Below, piece by piece: positions 8,700 to 19,774 of a stretch of 64,000 nucleotides of DNA. A program made the position numbers and the translations under genes. The stretch spans positions 2,693,862 to 2,757,861 of the forward strand of contig NZ_WUTT01000001.1 of assembly GCF_009902005.1 (NCBI RefSeq). Direction: 5' to 3'. The notes below the pieces were generated by a model. The model was not told where the DNA came from. It saw only the letters and a program-made list of their open reading frames with translations, and ran no database searches. The DNA is from Halomonas alimentaria. Lineage in GTDB: Bacteria > Pseudomonadota > Gammaproteobacteria > Pseudomonadales > Halomonadaceae. Positions within the stretch are counted from its first letter, which is position 1. Every line of letters begins with the position of its first letter.

Positions 8700-10640
8700 A
8701 TGCTGCAGAACAACGCCCTGCTTGCCCAACTCAAGCAACAGATTCGCTCCACCACCCCTCGTGTCGAGGGCGTGATCAAGGCCACCGAGAAGGGCTTCGG
8801 CTTCCTCGAGACCGACGAGGGCGACTCCTACTTCGTGCCGCCCCCCGCCATGAAGCAGGTACTGCACGGCGATCGCGTCGCGGCGGTGCTGCATGAGGAG
8901 GGCGACAAGAAGAGTGTCGAGCCCGACACCCTGATCGAACAGGGCCTCGACCGCTTCATCGCCCGGGTCCAGAAGCGCGAGGGCCGTCTGGCCGTGGTGC
9001 CGGACCACCCCTCGATCAAGAATGTCCTCAAGGCACGCATCAAGCGCAGCCTCGATGAAGCCACCATCGGTGACGCCGACTGGGTCGTCGCCCGCCTGGT
9101 GCGCCACCCCCTCAAGGCCGACGATCGTGGCTTCTTCACCCAGATCGACGAGCTGGTGGCCAAGGCCGACGACCCCGCGGTGCCGTGGCGGGTGACCCTG
9201 GCTCGCCACGCGCTGGAGCAGGAGTGCCCGGATGCCGGCGACGACTGGCCGCTGCGCGATGAGGGCCTGGTGCGTGAAGACCTGAATGCCGAGCCCTTCT
9301 TCACCATCGACGGCGAGAAGACCCGCGACATGGACGATGCCCTGCGCATCGTGCCCCGCGCGGATGGCGGCTGGGACCTCAGCGTGGCCATCGCCGACCC
9401 CACCGCCTATGTCGAGGAGGGCCACGCCGCCGACCTCGAGGCCCGTACCCGCGCCTTCACCGTCTACCTGCCGGGGCAGAACGTCACCATGCTGCCCGAG
9501 CAGCTGGCCGACGACCTCTGCTCGCTGTGGGAGGGCAAGGAGCGCCCGGTGCTGGCCTGCACGCTGACCGTGCATGCCGATGGCAGCCTGGGCGACTATC
9601 GCTTCTTCGCCGCCACCGCCACCTCCCACGCCAAGCTGGTCTACGACCACGTCTCCGACTGGCTCGAGGGCCAGGGCGACTGGGCGCCGGCGGCGGAGAT
9701 CGGCGAGCAGCTCAAGGCACTGCGCGACCTCACCGAGGCCCGTGCCGCCTGGCGCGCCGAGCATGCCCTGGTATTCAAGGACCGTCCCGACTTCGTCTTC
9801 GACCTGGATCCGGCCGGCAACGTGCTGGATATCCGCACCGAGGAGCGGCGCATCGCCAACCGCATGATCGAGGAGTCGATGATCGCCGCCAATGCCTGCT
9901 GCGCCCACCTGCTCGCCGAGCACGTCGGCCACGGCATCTTCAACGTGCACCGCGCCTTCGAGGACGACAAGGCCGAGGCCGCCCAGGAGTTCCTGGCCAG
10001 CCAGGAGATCGAGGTGGAGCGCGAGGCGCTCACCGAGCTCTCCCGCTACAAGGAGCTCAAGCGCGAGCTCGAGGGGCGCGACGATGCCTGGCTCGACGCC
10101 CGCCTGCGTCGCTTCCAGGGCTTCACCAGCATGTCGGCGAAGCCCGGCCCGCACTTCGGCCTGGGGCTGCCGGCCTACGCTACCTGGACCTCGCCGATCC
10201 GCAAGTATGGCGACATGGTCAACCATCGCCTGATCAAGCGGGTCCTCAAGGGCGAGCAGGCCCCGGCCGAGGCGAGCCTGGCGCTCACCGAGCAGCTCAC
10301 CGAGCGTCGTCGCCTCAACCGCATGGCCGAGCGCGACGTCAAGGACTGGCTCTACGTGCGCTACCTGAGCCCCGCGGCCGAGGCCCAGGAAACCTTCGAC
10401 GCCGAGGTCATCCAGATCAACCGTGGCGGCATGCGCGTGCGCCTCACCGCCAACGGCGCCACTGCCTTCGTGCCGGCACCGATGATGCACAGCGAGCGCA
10501 ACAAGGTGGCCATCGACGACAAGGAGGGACGCATCCAGGTGGAGAGCGAAGAGCGCTACAAGCTGGGCGACCATCTGCGCGTGGCGCTGGTCGAGGCCCG
10601 CGAGGAGACCCGCTCCCTGGTGGCCCGCCCGGCCGACTGA
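8700..10640 (+). CDS. rnb: Exoribonuclease II
   Basis: The 646-residue processive 3'-5' exoribonuclease of the RNB family degrades single-stranded RNA in the cytosol. The N-terminus (LLAQLKQQI, GVIKATEKGFGFLE) is the RNase II cold-shock domain, followed by a second CSD. The RNB catalytic block includes FFTIDGEKTRDMDDAL with the metal-binding Asp residues, and a C-terminal S1 domain follows. Length and N-terminus match E. coli RNase II (644 residues) rather than RNase R. The start is set at ATG 8700; an in-frame GTG lies two codons earlier. No clear ribosome site is visible, so the start could differ by two codons. Confidence 0.95.
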   Translation: MLQNNALLAQLKQQIRSTTPRVEGVIKATEKGFGFLETDEGDSYFVPPPAMKQVLHGDRVAAVLHEEGDKKSVEPDTLIEQGLDRFIARVQKREGRLAVVPDHPSIKNVLKARIKRSLDEATIGDADWVVARLVRHPLKADDRGFFTQIDELVAKADDPAVPWRVTLARHALEQECPDAGDDWPLRDEGLVREDLNAEPFFTIDGEKTRDMDDALRIVPRADGGWDLSVAIADPTAYVEEGHAADLEARTRAFTVYLPGQNVTMLPEQLADDLCSLWEGKERPVLACTLTVHADGSLGDYRFFAATATSHAKLVYDHVSDWLEGQGDWAPAAEIGEQLKALRDLTEARAAWRAEHALVFKDRPDFVFDLDPAGNVLDIRTEERRIANRMIEESMIAANACCAHLLAEHVGHGIFNVHRAFEDDKAEAAQEFLASQEIEVEREALTELSRYKELKRELEGRDDAWLDARLRRFQGFTSMSAKPGPHFGLGLPAYATWTSPIRKYGDMVNHRLIKRVLKGEQAPAEASLALTEQLTERRRLNRMAERDVKDWLYVRYLSPAAEAQETFDAEVIQINRGGMRVRLTANGATAFVPAPMMHSERNKVAIDDKEGRIQVESEERYKLGDHLRVALVEAREETRSLVARPAD

Positions 10641-10674
10641 GCCGCGCATCCCGGCCATTGGCAATGACCGACAC

Positions 10675-10698
10675 CACGGCGGCCCTCGGGCCGCCGTG
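10675..10698 (+). terminator. Terminator after rnb
   Basis: An 11-bp GC stem (10675-10685 with 10688-10698) is followed by TTGCGTT. It lies 35 bp beyond the rnb stop. Confidence 0.65.
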
Positions 10699-10787
10699 TT
10701 GCGTTATGGCCGGACACCCCGCCGCTGTCTTCGAAGTGTCGCATACAGGCCCTAGCCTGACGGTTCGACCCACCGCCAGGAGGCCAA

Positions 10788-11906
10788 GTGCACCTCGTCG
10801 ATATCACCATGTTCCACGCCCCTGCCAGCGGCGGCGTTCGCACCTATCTGCAGGCCAAGCATCGCCTCCTGGCCCGCCACCCCGATCTGCGCACCAGCCT
10901 GCTGGTTCCCGGCGCGGAGCGCGGTTCGCTGGGCGGTGTGCACACCCTCCCCGCCCCGCGCCTGCCGCTGGGCCAGGGCTATCGCTTTCCGCTGCGCCGC
11001 GTGCCCTGGCGGGAGGCACTGATCGACATGGCGCCGGACCTTATCGAGGCGGGCGACCCCTACGTGACCGCCTGGGCCGCCGTGGAGGCGGGCCAGCGCC
11101 TCGGAGTGCCCACGGTCGGCTTCTTCCACTCCGACCTGCCACGGTTGATGGGAGATCGCTTCGGCGGCGGCGTCCGACGACGCCTGGAGCGCTATGTAGG
11201 GGAGCTATATGGCCACTTCGACAGCGTCCTGGCGCCCTGCACCGCCATGGCCGAACACCTGGCCGACTGGGGCGTGAGCAAGCTGCGTGTTCAGCCCCTG
11301 GGAGTCGATCTGGAGACCTTCCACCCCCGCCATCGCGATCCTGAACTGCGCCGACGCCTGGGGCTCGGCGATCAGCAGCATCTGCTGGTCTTCGCCGGGC
11401 GCCATTCACCGGAGAAGCACGTCGATGTACTGCTGGCGACGATGGGGCGGCTGGGAGCCGACTACCACCTGCTGCTGATGGGCCCGGGGATGCCCGCTCG
11501 GGTCCCCGCCAATGTCAGCGTGGTGCCTCGCTACTGCCCGCCAGGAGAGGTCGCCACGGCCCTGGCCAGCGCCGATGCCATGCTGCACGCCGGCACCCGC
11601 GAGACCTTCGGCCTGGTGGCCCAGGAGGCCATGGCCAGCGGGCTACCGGTCGTGGCGGCACGCGCCGGTGCCCTCAAGGAGTATGTGCCGCTGGGTGCCG
11701 GCATCCTCTGCCGCCCCCGTGATCCCGACGACATGGCGCGGGCGACCCGCGAGCTGTTCCTCAACGACCCGCAGGCCATGGGACGCCACGCCCGGCGTCA
11801 CGTGGAACGCCACTTCGACTGGGAACGGGTCATCGATGATCTGCTGGGCCACTATCGGCAGCTGTGTCACGGCAACCAGGACCAGGCGACCTCCCGGAAT
11901 GGCTGA
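10788..11906 (+). CDS. GT4-type glycosyltransferase
   Basis: The 372-residue GT-B fold enzyme has an N-terminal acceptor domain with the Gly-rich ASGGVRTY loop and a C-terminal domain with VFAGRHSPEKH and the nucleotide-sugar motif TRETFGLVAQEAMASGLPVVA (E-x7-E). It resembles MgtA-like mannosyl/glucosyltransferases that act on lipid or glycerate acceptors. The start codon is GTG with CAGGAGG in front. The end overlaps the downstream membrane-protein gene by 8 bp, implying coupled expression. Donor and acceptor are unknown; the partner gene suggests a membrane glycolipid. Confidence 0.87.
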   Translation: MHLVDITMFHAPASGGVRTYLQAKHRLLARHPDLRTSLLVPGAERGSLGGVHTLPAPRLPLGQGYRFPLRRVPWREALIDMAPDLIEAGDPYVTAWAAVEAGQRLGVPTVGFFHSDLPRLMGDRFGGGVRRRLERYVGELYGHFDSVLAPCTAMAEHLADWGVSKLRVQPLGVDLETFHPRHRDPELRRRLGLGDQQHLLVFAGRHSPEKHVDVLLATMGRLGADYHLLLMGPGMPARVPANVSVVPRYCPPGEVATALASADAMLHAGTRETFGLVAQEAMASGLPVVAARAGALKEYVPLGAGILCRPRDPDDMARATRELFLNDPQAMGRHARRHVERHFDWERVIDDLLGHYRQLCHGNQDQATSRNG

Positions 11907-12918
11907 TCCTCGCCGCCATCTGCCACGCTGGCGGCCATGGCACGGCCTGCTGATCCTGATGGCACTGCTGGCCCCACTGGGGGTGACCGCCTGGCTGGGC
12001 GGTGCCGATGCCCTGGCGGCGGCCAGGGACTTCCCAGCGGCCATGCTCGCCCTGATGCTGCTGATCGCATTCCTGTGCTGGAACCTCAACGCCGCCCGGC
12101 TGCGCCTGATGCTGGACGGCCGCGCGGGCCGGCTCGGACAGCGCGGCGCCCTGGGCATCGAGCTGGCCTCCAAGTTTGCCTTGTGCGCCACCCCGGGAGG
12201 CGGCGGAGGCCCCGCCACCCTGCTGGTGCTGCTCTCCCGGCGCGGCCTTCCGGCCTCACGGGGAGCCGCCGTCTTCCTGCTCGACCAGGGCTGTGACCTG
12301 CTGTTCTTCCTGTGCATGCTGTCAGCAGTGGTGGCCTACTCCCTGTTGGGTGAGCCACGCTGGCCCTACCCTTCGCTGATCCAGCTGGCCCTGCTCGCAC
12401 TCGCCCTGGTGACGCTTGGCGGCGGCCTGGCGATCGGCTGCCTGCCACGCCTGCTGCGCCGCCCCTCAGCATCGGTGGCACGCTGGCTGAGCGGCTACCG
12501 TCGCCGTTGGCTGGCACGCCGCCTGCTCAGGTGTCGGCAGGCGCTCAGGACGACCCTGGGGCTGCCCATCACCACGCTGTTGGCGGTGTTGATGCTCACG
12601 GCGGCGCATTGGCTGCTGCGCTACAGCCTGCTCTACCTGGCGGTGCTGGGTGCCGGTGGCAACATCGACTGGCTGTGGACCTTCCTGACCCAGATGCTGG
12701 CCATGGCCGCGAGCCAGTTCAGCTTCCTGCCCGGCGGTGCGGGAGCGGCCGAGCTGGGCGTCGGCGGGCTGCTGCTGCCGGTGGTCGGTCGCGAACAGGC
12801 CGCTGCCGCGGTGCTGGTATGGCGCCTGGTCTCCTACCATCTCTATCTGGTCGCCGGGGCGCCGATGTTCCTGCTGCTGGCCTGTCGACGACGCCTTTCG
12901 CTTTCACCCTGTCGGTAA
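11899..12918 (+). CDS. YbhN/UPF0104-type flippase-like membrane protein
   Basis: The 339-residue polytopic protein has about eight membrane segments. The features are those of the lysylphosphatidylglycerol synthase transmembrane (UPF0104/YbhN) family, including CATPGGGGGPATLLVLLSRRG and a conserved SQFSFLPGGAGAAELGVGG loop. Start ATG 11899 lies inside the glycosyltransferase gene (8-bp overlap). Such proteins are proposed to move or support export of lipids or glycolipids. Together with the preceding glycosyltransferase it probably makes or translocates a glycosylated membrane lipid; this is inference. Confidence 0.8.
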   Translation: MADPRRHLPRWRPWHGLLILMALLAPLGVTAWLGGADALAAARDFPAAMLALMLLIAFLCWNLNAARLRLMLDGRAGRLGQRGALGIELASKFALCATPGGGGGPATLLVLLSRRGLPASRGAAVFLLDQGCDLLFFLCMLSAVVAYSLLGEPRWPYPSLIQLALLALALVTLGGGLAIGCLPRLLRRPSASVARWLSGYRRRWLARRLLRCRQALRTTLGLPITTLLAVLMLTAAHWLLRYSLLYLAVLGAGGNIDWLWTFLTQMLAMAASQFSFLPGGAGAAELGVGGLLLPVVGREQAAAAVLVWRLVSYHLYLVAGAPMFLLLACRRRLSLSPCR

Positions 12919-12969
12919 CTGCGATAGCCATGGGCTTGAACCGCCTACGGCGCATTCTCCGGACAAGCG

Positions 12970-13013
12970 TGTTGCATGTAACAAAGGATTGCTCTACTCT
13001 GTTGCATGAAACA
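12970..13013 (+). promoter_or_regulatory. Twin operator of the mazEF operon
   Basis: TGTTGCATGTAACA (12970-12983) and TGTTGCATGAAACA (13000-13013) are near-palindromic and lie 30 bp apart, about three helical turns, just upstream of mazE. A weak promoter could be embedded (TTGCAT at 12972, TACTCT at 12995, 17-bp spacer). This is the arrangement expected for antitoxin autoregulation. Confidence 0.6.
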
Positions 13014-13028
13014 AGGGGAGAATTCGCC

Positions 13029-13262
13029 ATGGTAGCTACCAATGACGTGAACAACCGGGTGAAGAGGCACCGTGACGCCTTGCGTGCGGCCGGCCTGCGC
13101 CCGATCCAGATCTGGGTGCCGGATACTCGCCAACCCGGCTTCGCCGAAGAGGCCCGCCGCCAGTGCGCTGCCGTCGCGGCCGCCGACGCCGGGGATCAGG
13201 ATCTGCAGGACTTCATGGATGCCGCTCTCCTGGACCTGGACGACGACGAGTGTGACGCATGA
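13029..13262 (+). CDS. mazE: MazE-type antitoxin (DUF3018-like)
   Basis: The 77-residue protein has a short basic N-terminus (NNRVKRHRDALRAAGLRP) and an acidic C-terminal tail (AALLDLDDDECDA), which in such antitoxins wraps the toxin. The segment RPIQIWVPDTRQPGFAEEARRQ is diagnostic of this antitoxin group. A GGGGAG ribosome site precedes ATG 13029; the open frame continues upstream into the preceding gene but is not conserved. The stop overlaps the toxin start by 4 bp (ATGA), the typical coupling of such modules. Confidence 0.85.
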   Translation: MVATNDVNNRVKRHRDALRAAGLRPIQIWVPDTRQPGFAEEARRQCAAVAAADAGDQDLQDFMDAALLDLDDDECDA

Positions 13263-13582
13263 GACGTGGCGATCTGGTGACCATTGCCCTGTCGGGTGAC
13301 TTCGGAAAGCCGCGCCCCGCTCTCATCGTCCAGTCAGACCAGTTTGCCGGAACCGGCAGTGTGACGGTGCTGTTGCTCTCCAGCACCCGGGTCGATGCCC
13401 CGCTGATCCGCCTCGATGTGGAGCCTACTACCGAGAATGGCCTGCGGCGACACTCCCAGATCATGGTGGACAAGCCCATGACGGTGAAGCGAGAGAGGGT
13501 GCGAGAGGCCTTCGGCCACCTCGATGACAGCACCATGGTCGCCGTCAACAGAGCGCTGGCTGTCTTCCTGGGCTTCGCGTGA
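13259..13582 (+). CDS. mazF: MazF/PemK-type toxin endoribonuclease
   Basis: The 107-residue protein opens with MRRGDLVTIAL and has the KPRPALIVQSD segment conserved in MazF/PemK, where the Arg participates in RNA cleavage. Thr/Ser residues in the later HSQIMVDKPMTVKRERV block complete the fold. MazF-type toxins cleave mRNA at short sequence motifs and are neutralised by the antitoxin encoded immediately upstream. The cleavage specificity cannot be read from sequence. Confidence 0.9.
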   Translation: MRRGDLVTIALSGDFGKPRPALIVQSDQFAGTGSVTVLLLSSTRVDAPLIRLDVEPTTENGLRRHSQIMVDKPMTVKRERVREAFGHLDDSTMVAVNRALAVFLGFA

Positions 13583-13609
13583 GTTGCTGGAGAATGCCGC
13601 CGGCGCTCA

Positions 13610-14401
13610 TCAACCGCAGCGGGCGGGGTCGGCATCGCGGTAGCGCGCCAGGGCCGCGTCCATGGCGGCCTCGAGGCCCTGGATGCGTGATTCATGGGCC
13701 GGGTGAGTGGAGAGGAACTCCGGCGGCTGACCATCGCCGGCGGCGGCCATGTTGCGCCACAGCGCGGTGCTCTCGCGGGGATCGAAGCCCGCCTCGGCCA
13801 TGATGGCGAGCCCCATGGCATCGGCCTCCTCCTCGTGGGCGCGGCTGAACGGCAAGGCGATGCCCAGGTGGGCACCCAGACCCAGCGCCCGCATCAGGGG
13901 TTCGCCCGCCAGGTCGCCCCCGCTGAACAGCCCCACCACCAGCAGCACCGCGCGGATGCCGAGCTGCTGGGTGAGACGCTCGTTGCCGTGCTCGGCCAGC
14001 ACATGGGCCACCTCATGGCCGATCACTGCCGCCAGTTGGGCGGGGGACTCGGCGACCCGCATCAGCCCGGTGTGCACGCCGATGCGCCCACCGGGCAGGG
14101 CGAAGGCGTTGGGGCTGGGATCCTCGAACAGCACCACCTCCCAGGCATCGGGCAGGGTGACACCGGGATAGACCGCGCCCGCGGCGGCCGCCACCTCGCG
14201 GGTGACGCACTGCACCAGGGCGTTGGCCGGCGTGCCGGTCACCGCGGGGCGCCGGCGGCGCATCTCCGCGAAGCTCTGCTCGCCCATCTGGGCCAGCATG
14301 CCCTCGGGCACCAGCGCCAGGCGCGAACGCCCGGTAGGGGCCTCGCTGCAGCCGGCGAGCAGCAACGCACCAGCCACCAGTATCCAGACGAACCGCGTCA
14401 T
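13610..14401 (-). CDS. M48-family metalloprotease, lipoprotein
   Basis: The 263-residue protein begins with a lipoprotein signal peptide ending in LLAGC (Cys18), so it should be anchored in a membrane facing the periplasm. The zinc motif HEVAH is at residues 129-133 and HEEEAD supplies the third-ligand region near 190. The order and length resemble the LoiP/YggG-like M48C proteases, which act in outer-membrane quality control. It is convergent with mazF, 27 bp away. The substrate is unknown. Confidence 0.9.
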   Translation of the reverse strand: MTRFVWILVAGALLLAGCSEAPTGRSRLALVPEGMLAQMGEQSFAEMRRRRPAVTGTPANALVQCVTREVAAAAGAVYPGVTLPDAWEVVLFEDPSPNAFALPGGRIGVHTGLMRVAESPAQLAAVIGHEVAHVLAEHGNERLTQQLGIRAVLLVVGLFSGGDLAGEPLMRALGLGAHLGIALPFSRAHEEEADAMGLAIMAEAGFDPRESTALWRNMAAAGDGQPPEFLSTHPAHESRIQGLEAAMDAALARYRDADPARCG

Positions 14402-14446
14402 GCCCCTCTCCCCTCCCAGGCGTCCTGTCGCCCTGGCATGATACGA

Positions 14447-14472
14447 GAAAGGGCGCCCGAAGGCGCCCTTTC
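14447..14472 (-). terminator. Terminator of the sdh-suc cluster
   Basis: An 11-bp stem (14447-14457 with 14462-14472) has a TTCG loop on the minus strand and is followed by TTTCTCG. It lies 25 bp beyond the sucD stop. Confidence 0.8.
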
Positions 14473-14496
14473 AACATCGCTGGAGGAGCTCTCGGC

Positions 14497-15369
14497 TTAC
14501 CAGCCGGTCACTTCCTTCAGGGCACTGCCGATCTCGGCCAGGGAGCGCACGGTCTTGACGCCGGCCTCCTCGAGGGCGGCAAACTTGTCGTCTGCGGTGC
14601 CCTTGCCGCCGGCGATGATCGCACCGGCGTGGCCCATGCGCTTGCCCGCCGGAGCGGTGACGCCGGCGATGTAGGAGACCACCGGCTTGGAAACATTGGC
14701 CTTGATGTAGGCCGCCGCCTCTTCCTCGGCGGTACCGCCGATCTCGCCGATCATCACGATCGCCTCGGTGGCCGGGTCCTTCTCGAACATCTCGAGGATG
14801 TCGATGAAGTTGGAGCCCGGGATCGGGTCACCGCCGATGCCCACACAGGTGGACTGGCCGAAGCCATGATCGGTGGTCTGCTTGACCGCCTCGTAGGTCA
14901 GGGTGCCGGAGCGCGACACGATACCGACCTTGCCGGGCTTGTGGATGTGGCCCGGCATGATGCCGATCTTGGTCTCGCCGGGGGTGATCACGCCCGGGCA
15001 GTTGGGGCCGATCAGGCGCACGCCCAGCTCGTCACACTTCACCTTGACGTCGAGCATATCGAGGGTCGGGATACCCTCGGTGATGCACACGATCAGCTTG
15101 ATGCCGGCGTTGGCGGCCTCGAGGATGGAGTCCTTGCAGAACGGGGCCGGCACGTAGATCACGCTGGCCTCGGCGCCGGTCTTCTCCACGGCTTCCTTGA
15201 CGGTGTTGAACACCGGCAGGCCGAGGTGCTCCTGGCCGCCCTTGCCCGGGGTCACGCCGCCGACCATCTGGGTGCCGTAGGCGATCGCCTGTTCGGAGTG
15301 GAAGGTCCCCTGGCCGCCAGTGAAGCCCTGGCAGATGACCTTGGTGTTCTTGTCGATCAGGATGCTCAT
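14497..15369 (-). CDS. sucD: Succinyl-CoA synthetase (ADP-forming), alpha subunit
   Basis: The 290-residue subunit binds CoA and carries the phosphorylated histidine of the TCA enzyme that converts succinyl-CoA to succinate with ATP formation. Conserved stretches are [17 protein letters not shown] (CoA site), [12 protein letters not shown] and the GHAGAI loop near residue 248, which contains the active-site His. Its start overlaps the sucC stop by one base (TAATG), coupling the two subunits. Last gene of the cluster, followed by a strong terminator. Confidence 0.97.
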   Translation of the reverse strand: MSILIDKNTKVICQGFTGGQGTFHSEQAIAYGTQMVGGVTPGKGGQEHLGLPVFNTVKEAVEKTGAEASVIYVPAPFCKDSILEAANAGIKLIVCITEGIPTLDMLDVKVKCDELGVRLIGPNCPGVITPGETKIGIMPGHIHKPGKVGIVSRSGTLTYEAVKQTTDHGFGQSTCVGIGGDPIPGSNFIDILEMFEKDPATEAIVMIGEIGGTAEEEAAAYIKANVSKPVVSYIAGVTAPAGKRMGHAGAIIAGGKGTADDKFAALEEAGVKTVRSLAEIGSALKEVTGW

Positions 15370-16535
15370 TACTTGCCCTCCGCTGCCTTGACTACCTGTT
15401 GAGCCGCATCGGTGAGGCTCTCGGCAGCGATGATGTTGAGTCCGCTGGATGCCAGCTTCTCGGCGCCCAGCTCGGCGTTGGTGCCTTCCAGGCGCACCAC
15501 GACCGGCACGTTGACACCGACCTGCTCGACGGCACCGATGATGCCCTCGGCGATCATGTCGCAGCGCACGATACCGCCGAAGATGTTGACCAGTACCGCC
15601 TTGACGTTGTCGTCGGAGAGGATCAGCTTGAACGCCTCTGCCACGCGCTCCTTGGTGGCGCCGCCGCCGACGTCAAGGAAGTTGGCCGGCTTGCCGCCAT
15701 GCAGGTTGACGATATCCATGGTACCCATGGCCAGGCCGGCACCGTTGACCATGCAACCGATGTTGCCGTCCAGCGCCACGTAGTTGAGCTCCCACGCCGC
15801 TGCCTCGGCCTCGCGCTCGTCCTCCTGGGAGGGGTCACGCATCGCCTGCAGGTCCGGATGGCGATAGAGGGCGTTGCCATCCAGGCCGATCTTGGCGTCG
15901 AGACAGTGCAGGTTGCCCTCGTCGGTGATCACCAGCGGGTTGATCTCGAGCAGCGCCAGATCCTTGTCATGGAACAGCTTGGAGAGGCCCAGGAAGATCT
16001 TGGTGAACTGCTTGACCTGGTCACCCTTCAGCCCCAGGGCGAAAGCCAGCTCGCGGGCCTGGTAGGGCTGAGCACCCACCAGCGGGTCGATCTCGGCCTT
16101 GAGGATCTTCTCGGGCGTCTCCTCGGCGACCTTCTCGATCTCGACGCCGCCCTCGGTGGAGGCCATGAAGACCACGCGGCGAGTGCCACGGTCGACCACG
16201 GCACCCAGGTAGAGCTCGTCGGCGATGTCGGTGCAGGTCTCGACCAGGATCTTGGCGACCGGCTGGCCATTGGCATCGGTCTGGAAGGTCACCAGGTTCT
16301 TGCCCAGCCACTGCTCGGCGAAGGCCTTGGCCTCATCCGGGCTCTTGATCAGCTTGACGCCGCCAGCCTTGCCGCGACCGCCAGCGTGGACCTGGGCCTT
16401 GACGACCCACATGTCGCCGCCGATCTTCTTGCAGGCTTCCGCGGCTTCCTCGGGAGTGTCCACGGCGAAACCCTTGGACACCGGCAGACCATAGTCGGCA
16501 AACAGCTGTTTGCCCTGATACTCGTGAAGGTTCAT
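15369..16535 (-). CDS. sucC: Succinyl-CoA synthetase, beta subunit
   Basis: The 388-residue ATP-grasp subunit provides nucleotide and succinate binding. It starts [12 protein letters not shown] and contains [14 protein letters not shown] and the GLAMGTMD / NFLDVGGGA segments typical of SucC. Length equals the E. coli protein (388). A 137-bp gap with one hairpin separates it from lpdA. Confidence 0.97.
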   Translation of the reverse strand: MNLHEYQGKQLFADYGLPVSKGFAVDTPEEAAEACKKIGGDMWVVKAQVHAGGRGKAGGVKLIKSPDEAKAFAEQWLGKNLVTFQTDANGQPVAKILVETCTDIADELYLGAVVDRGTRRVVFMASTEGGVEIEKVAEETPEKILKAEIDPLVGAQPYQARELAFALGLKGDQVKQFTKIFLGLSKLFHDKDLALLEINPLVITDEGNLHCLDAKIGLDGNALYRHPDLQAMRDPSQEDEREAEAAAWELNYVALDGNIGCMVNGAGLAMGTMDIVNLHGGKPANFLDVGGGATKERVAEAFKLILSDDNVKAVLVNIFGGIVRCDMIAEGIIGAVEQVGVNVPVVVRLEGTNAELGAEKLASSGLNIIAAESLTDAAQQVVKAAEGK

Positions 16536-16643
16536 CGATTCATGCCATTGGTTGCATGTGACTCGAACGGCGCCCCTGCTCGACCTCGAGGGACTGACTC
16601 ACGGGACGCCACCGTCCCCTCCGATGCATGGCCGGAAGGGGCA

Positions 16644-16662
16644 CGCCGCCCGGTGGGCGGCG
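16644..16662 (-). terminator. Intercistronic hairpin between lpdA and sucC
   Basis: Perfect 8-bp GC stem (16644-16651 with 16655-16662) just beyond the lpdA stop, without a T-tract. It may attenuate read-through or protect the upstream mRNA. Confidence 0.45.
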
Positions 16663-16672
16663 CTTGTTATCC

Positions 16673-18166
<1,494 letters not shown>

Positions 18167-18175
18167 TCTTGCCGC

Positions 18176-19732
18176 TCAGATGTCCAGCAGCAGGCGCGCC
18201 GGATCTTCCAGCAGCTCCTTGATGGTGACCAGGAACTGCACCGCGTCCTTGCCGTCGATCATGCGGTGGTCATAGGAGACCGCCAGGTACATCATCGGGC
18301 GGATCTCGACCTTTCCGTTCACCGCCATGGGGCGCTCCTGGATCTTGTGCATGCCCAGGATGGCGGTCTGCGGCGGGTTGATGATCGGCGTGGACATCAA
18401 CGAACCGAAGATGCCGCCGTTGGTGATGGTGAAGGTACCGCCCTGCATCTCGTCGATGCCGAGCTTGCCGTCACGGGCCCGCTTCCCGAAGTCGACGATG
18501 CCCTTCTCGACATCGGCGATCTTCATGCTGTCGGTATCGCGCAGCACCGGCACCACCAGGCCACGGTCGGTGGAGACCGCCACGCCGATGTCCTGGTAGC
18601 CGTGATAGACGATGTCGGTACCGTCGATGGAGGCGTTGACGTCCGGGAAGCGCTTGAGCGCTTCGCTTGCCGCCTTGACGAAGAAGCCCATGAAGCCGAG
18701 CTTGACGTCGTGGGTCTTGACGAAGGTGTCCTTGTACTGGGCACGCAGGTCCATGACTGCGCCCATGTCCACCTCGTTGTAGGTGGTCAGCATGGCGGCG
18801 GTCTGCTGGGCCTGAACCAGTCGCTTGGCGATGGTCTGGCGCAGGCGGCTCATCGGCACGCGCTTCTCGGGGCGCTCGCCCTCGACGGCGGGTGCCGCGG
18901 CGGCGGCCTTGGCGGCACCACCACCGGAAGCCTTGGCGGACTTGCTGGCCGAGCCCTCCTTCACGGCGCGCTGCACGTCCTCCTTGAGGATGCGTCCGCC
19001 CTTGCCGGTGCCCTCGATCTTGCTGACATCGAGGTCGTGCTCGGCGACCAGCTTGCGCGCGGCGGGGGCGAGGATCTTGTCGCCCACCTTCTCGTCACTG
19101 GCGCCATCATCGGCGGAGGCGGCCGGTTCGGCATCGGCGGAAGTGCTCGCCTCGCCGCCGGCGCCTTCGGCAAAGATCGCCAGCACCTGCTCGGAGGTGA
19201 CCTGGCTGCCCTCCTCGGCCTTGATCTCGGCGAGCGCGCCATCGGCGGGGGCGACCACCTCGAGCACCACCTTGTCGGTCTCGATCTCGGCCAGCACCTC
19301 GTCGCGCTTGACCGCTTCGCCAACCTGCTTGCTCCAGCTGGCCACGGTGCCTTCCTGGATCGACTCCGGGAAGGTCGGCGCCTTCACTTCATGCTGCTTG
19401 CCACCGCCAGCCGGCTTCTCGACCTTGGCGTCGTCCTTCTTCTCGGCCTTGGCATCGGCCTTGTCGTTGCCCTGGGCCTGCGGCTTGTCGCCTGAGCCTT
19501 CACCGATACTTCCCAGCACCTGCTCGGACTCCACGGTCTCGCCCTCCTCGGCGAGCACTTCGGCGAGGACGCCCGCCTCGGGGGCCAGCACCTCGAGCAC
19601 GACCTTGTCGGTCTCGATCTCGACGATCAGCTCGTCACGCTCGACGCTGTCACCCGGCTTCTTGTGCCAGGCAGCGACGCTGCCCTCGGCAACGGATTCC
19701 GGAAAGGTTGGGGCCTTGATCTCGGTAGCCAT
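18176..19732 (-). CDS. sucB: 2-oxoglutarate dehydrogenase E2 (dihydrolipoyl succinyltransferase) with two lipoyl domains
   Basis: The 518-residue protein is about 110 residues longer than E. coli SucB (405) because it has two lipoyl domains. The first (about 1-77) has its lipoyl lysine at K43 and the second (about 115-190) at K154, both in the motif [12 protein letters not shown] Lys/Asp/Ala-rich linker joins them and an Ala/Ser/Asp-rich linker leads to the peripheral-subunit-binding domain (about 218-255: [14 protein letters not shown]). The catalytic core ends with [12 protein letters not shown] (His489, Asp493). It forms the core of the OGDH complex with the sucA and lpdA products. Confidence 0.95.
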   Translation of the reverse strand: MATEIKAPTFPESVAEGSVAAWHKKPGDSVERDELIVEIETDKVVLEVLAPEAGVLAEVLAEEGETVESEQVLGSIGEGSGDKPQAQGNDKADAKAEKKDDAKVEKPAGGGKQHEVKAPTFPESIQEGTVASWSKQVGEAVKRDEVLAEIETDKVVLEVVAPADGALAEIKAEEGSQVTSEQVLAIFAEGAGGEASTSADAEPAASADDGASDEKVGDKILAPAARKLVAEHDLDVSKIEGTGKGGRILKEDVQRAVKEGSASKSAKASGGGAAKAAAAAPAVEGERPEKRVPMSRLRQTIAKRLVQAQQTAAMLTTYNEVDMGAVMDLRAQYKDTFVKTHDVKLGFMGFFVKAASEALKRFPDVNASIDGTDIVYHGYQDIGVAVSTDRGLVVPVLRDTDSMKIADVEKGIVDFGKRARDGKLGIDEMQGGTFTITNGGIFGSLMSTPIINPPQTAILGMHKIQERPMAVNGKVEIRPMMYLAVSYDHRMIDGKDAVQFLVTIKELLEDPARLLLDI

Positions 19733-19774
19733 GTCGTATCCCTTGTGAGTTCTCTCTCGTCCTGGTGGGCGCCG

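Noticed and set aside
8481-10664. Long open frame on the minus strand opposite rnb
   Set aside because: Antisense shadow of RNase II; no conserved domain and composition rich in Gly, Ala, Val and Leu.
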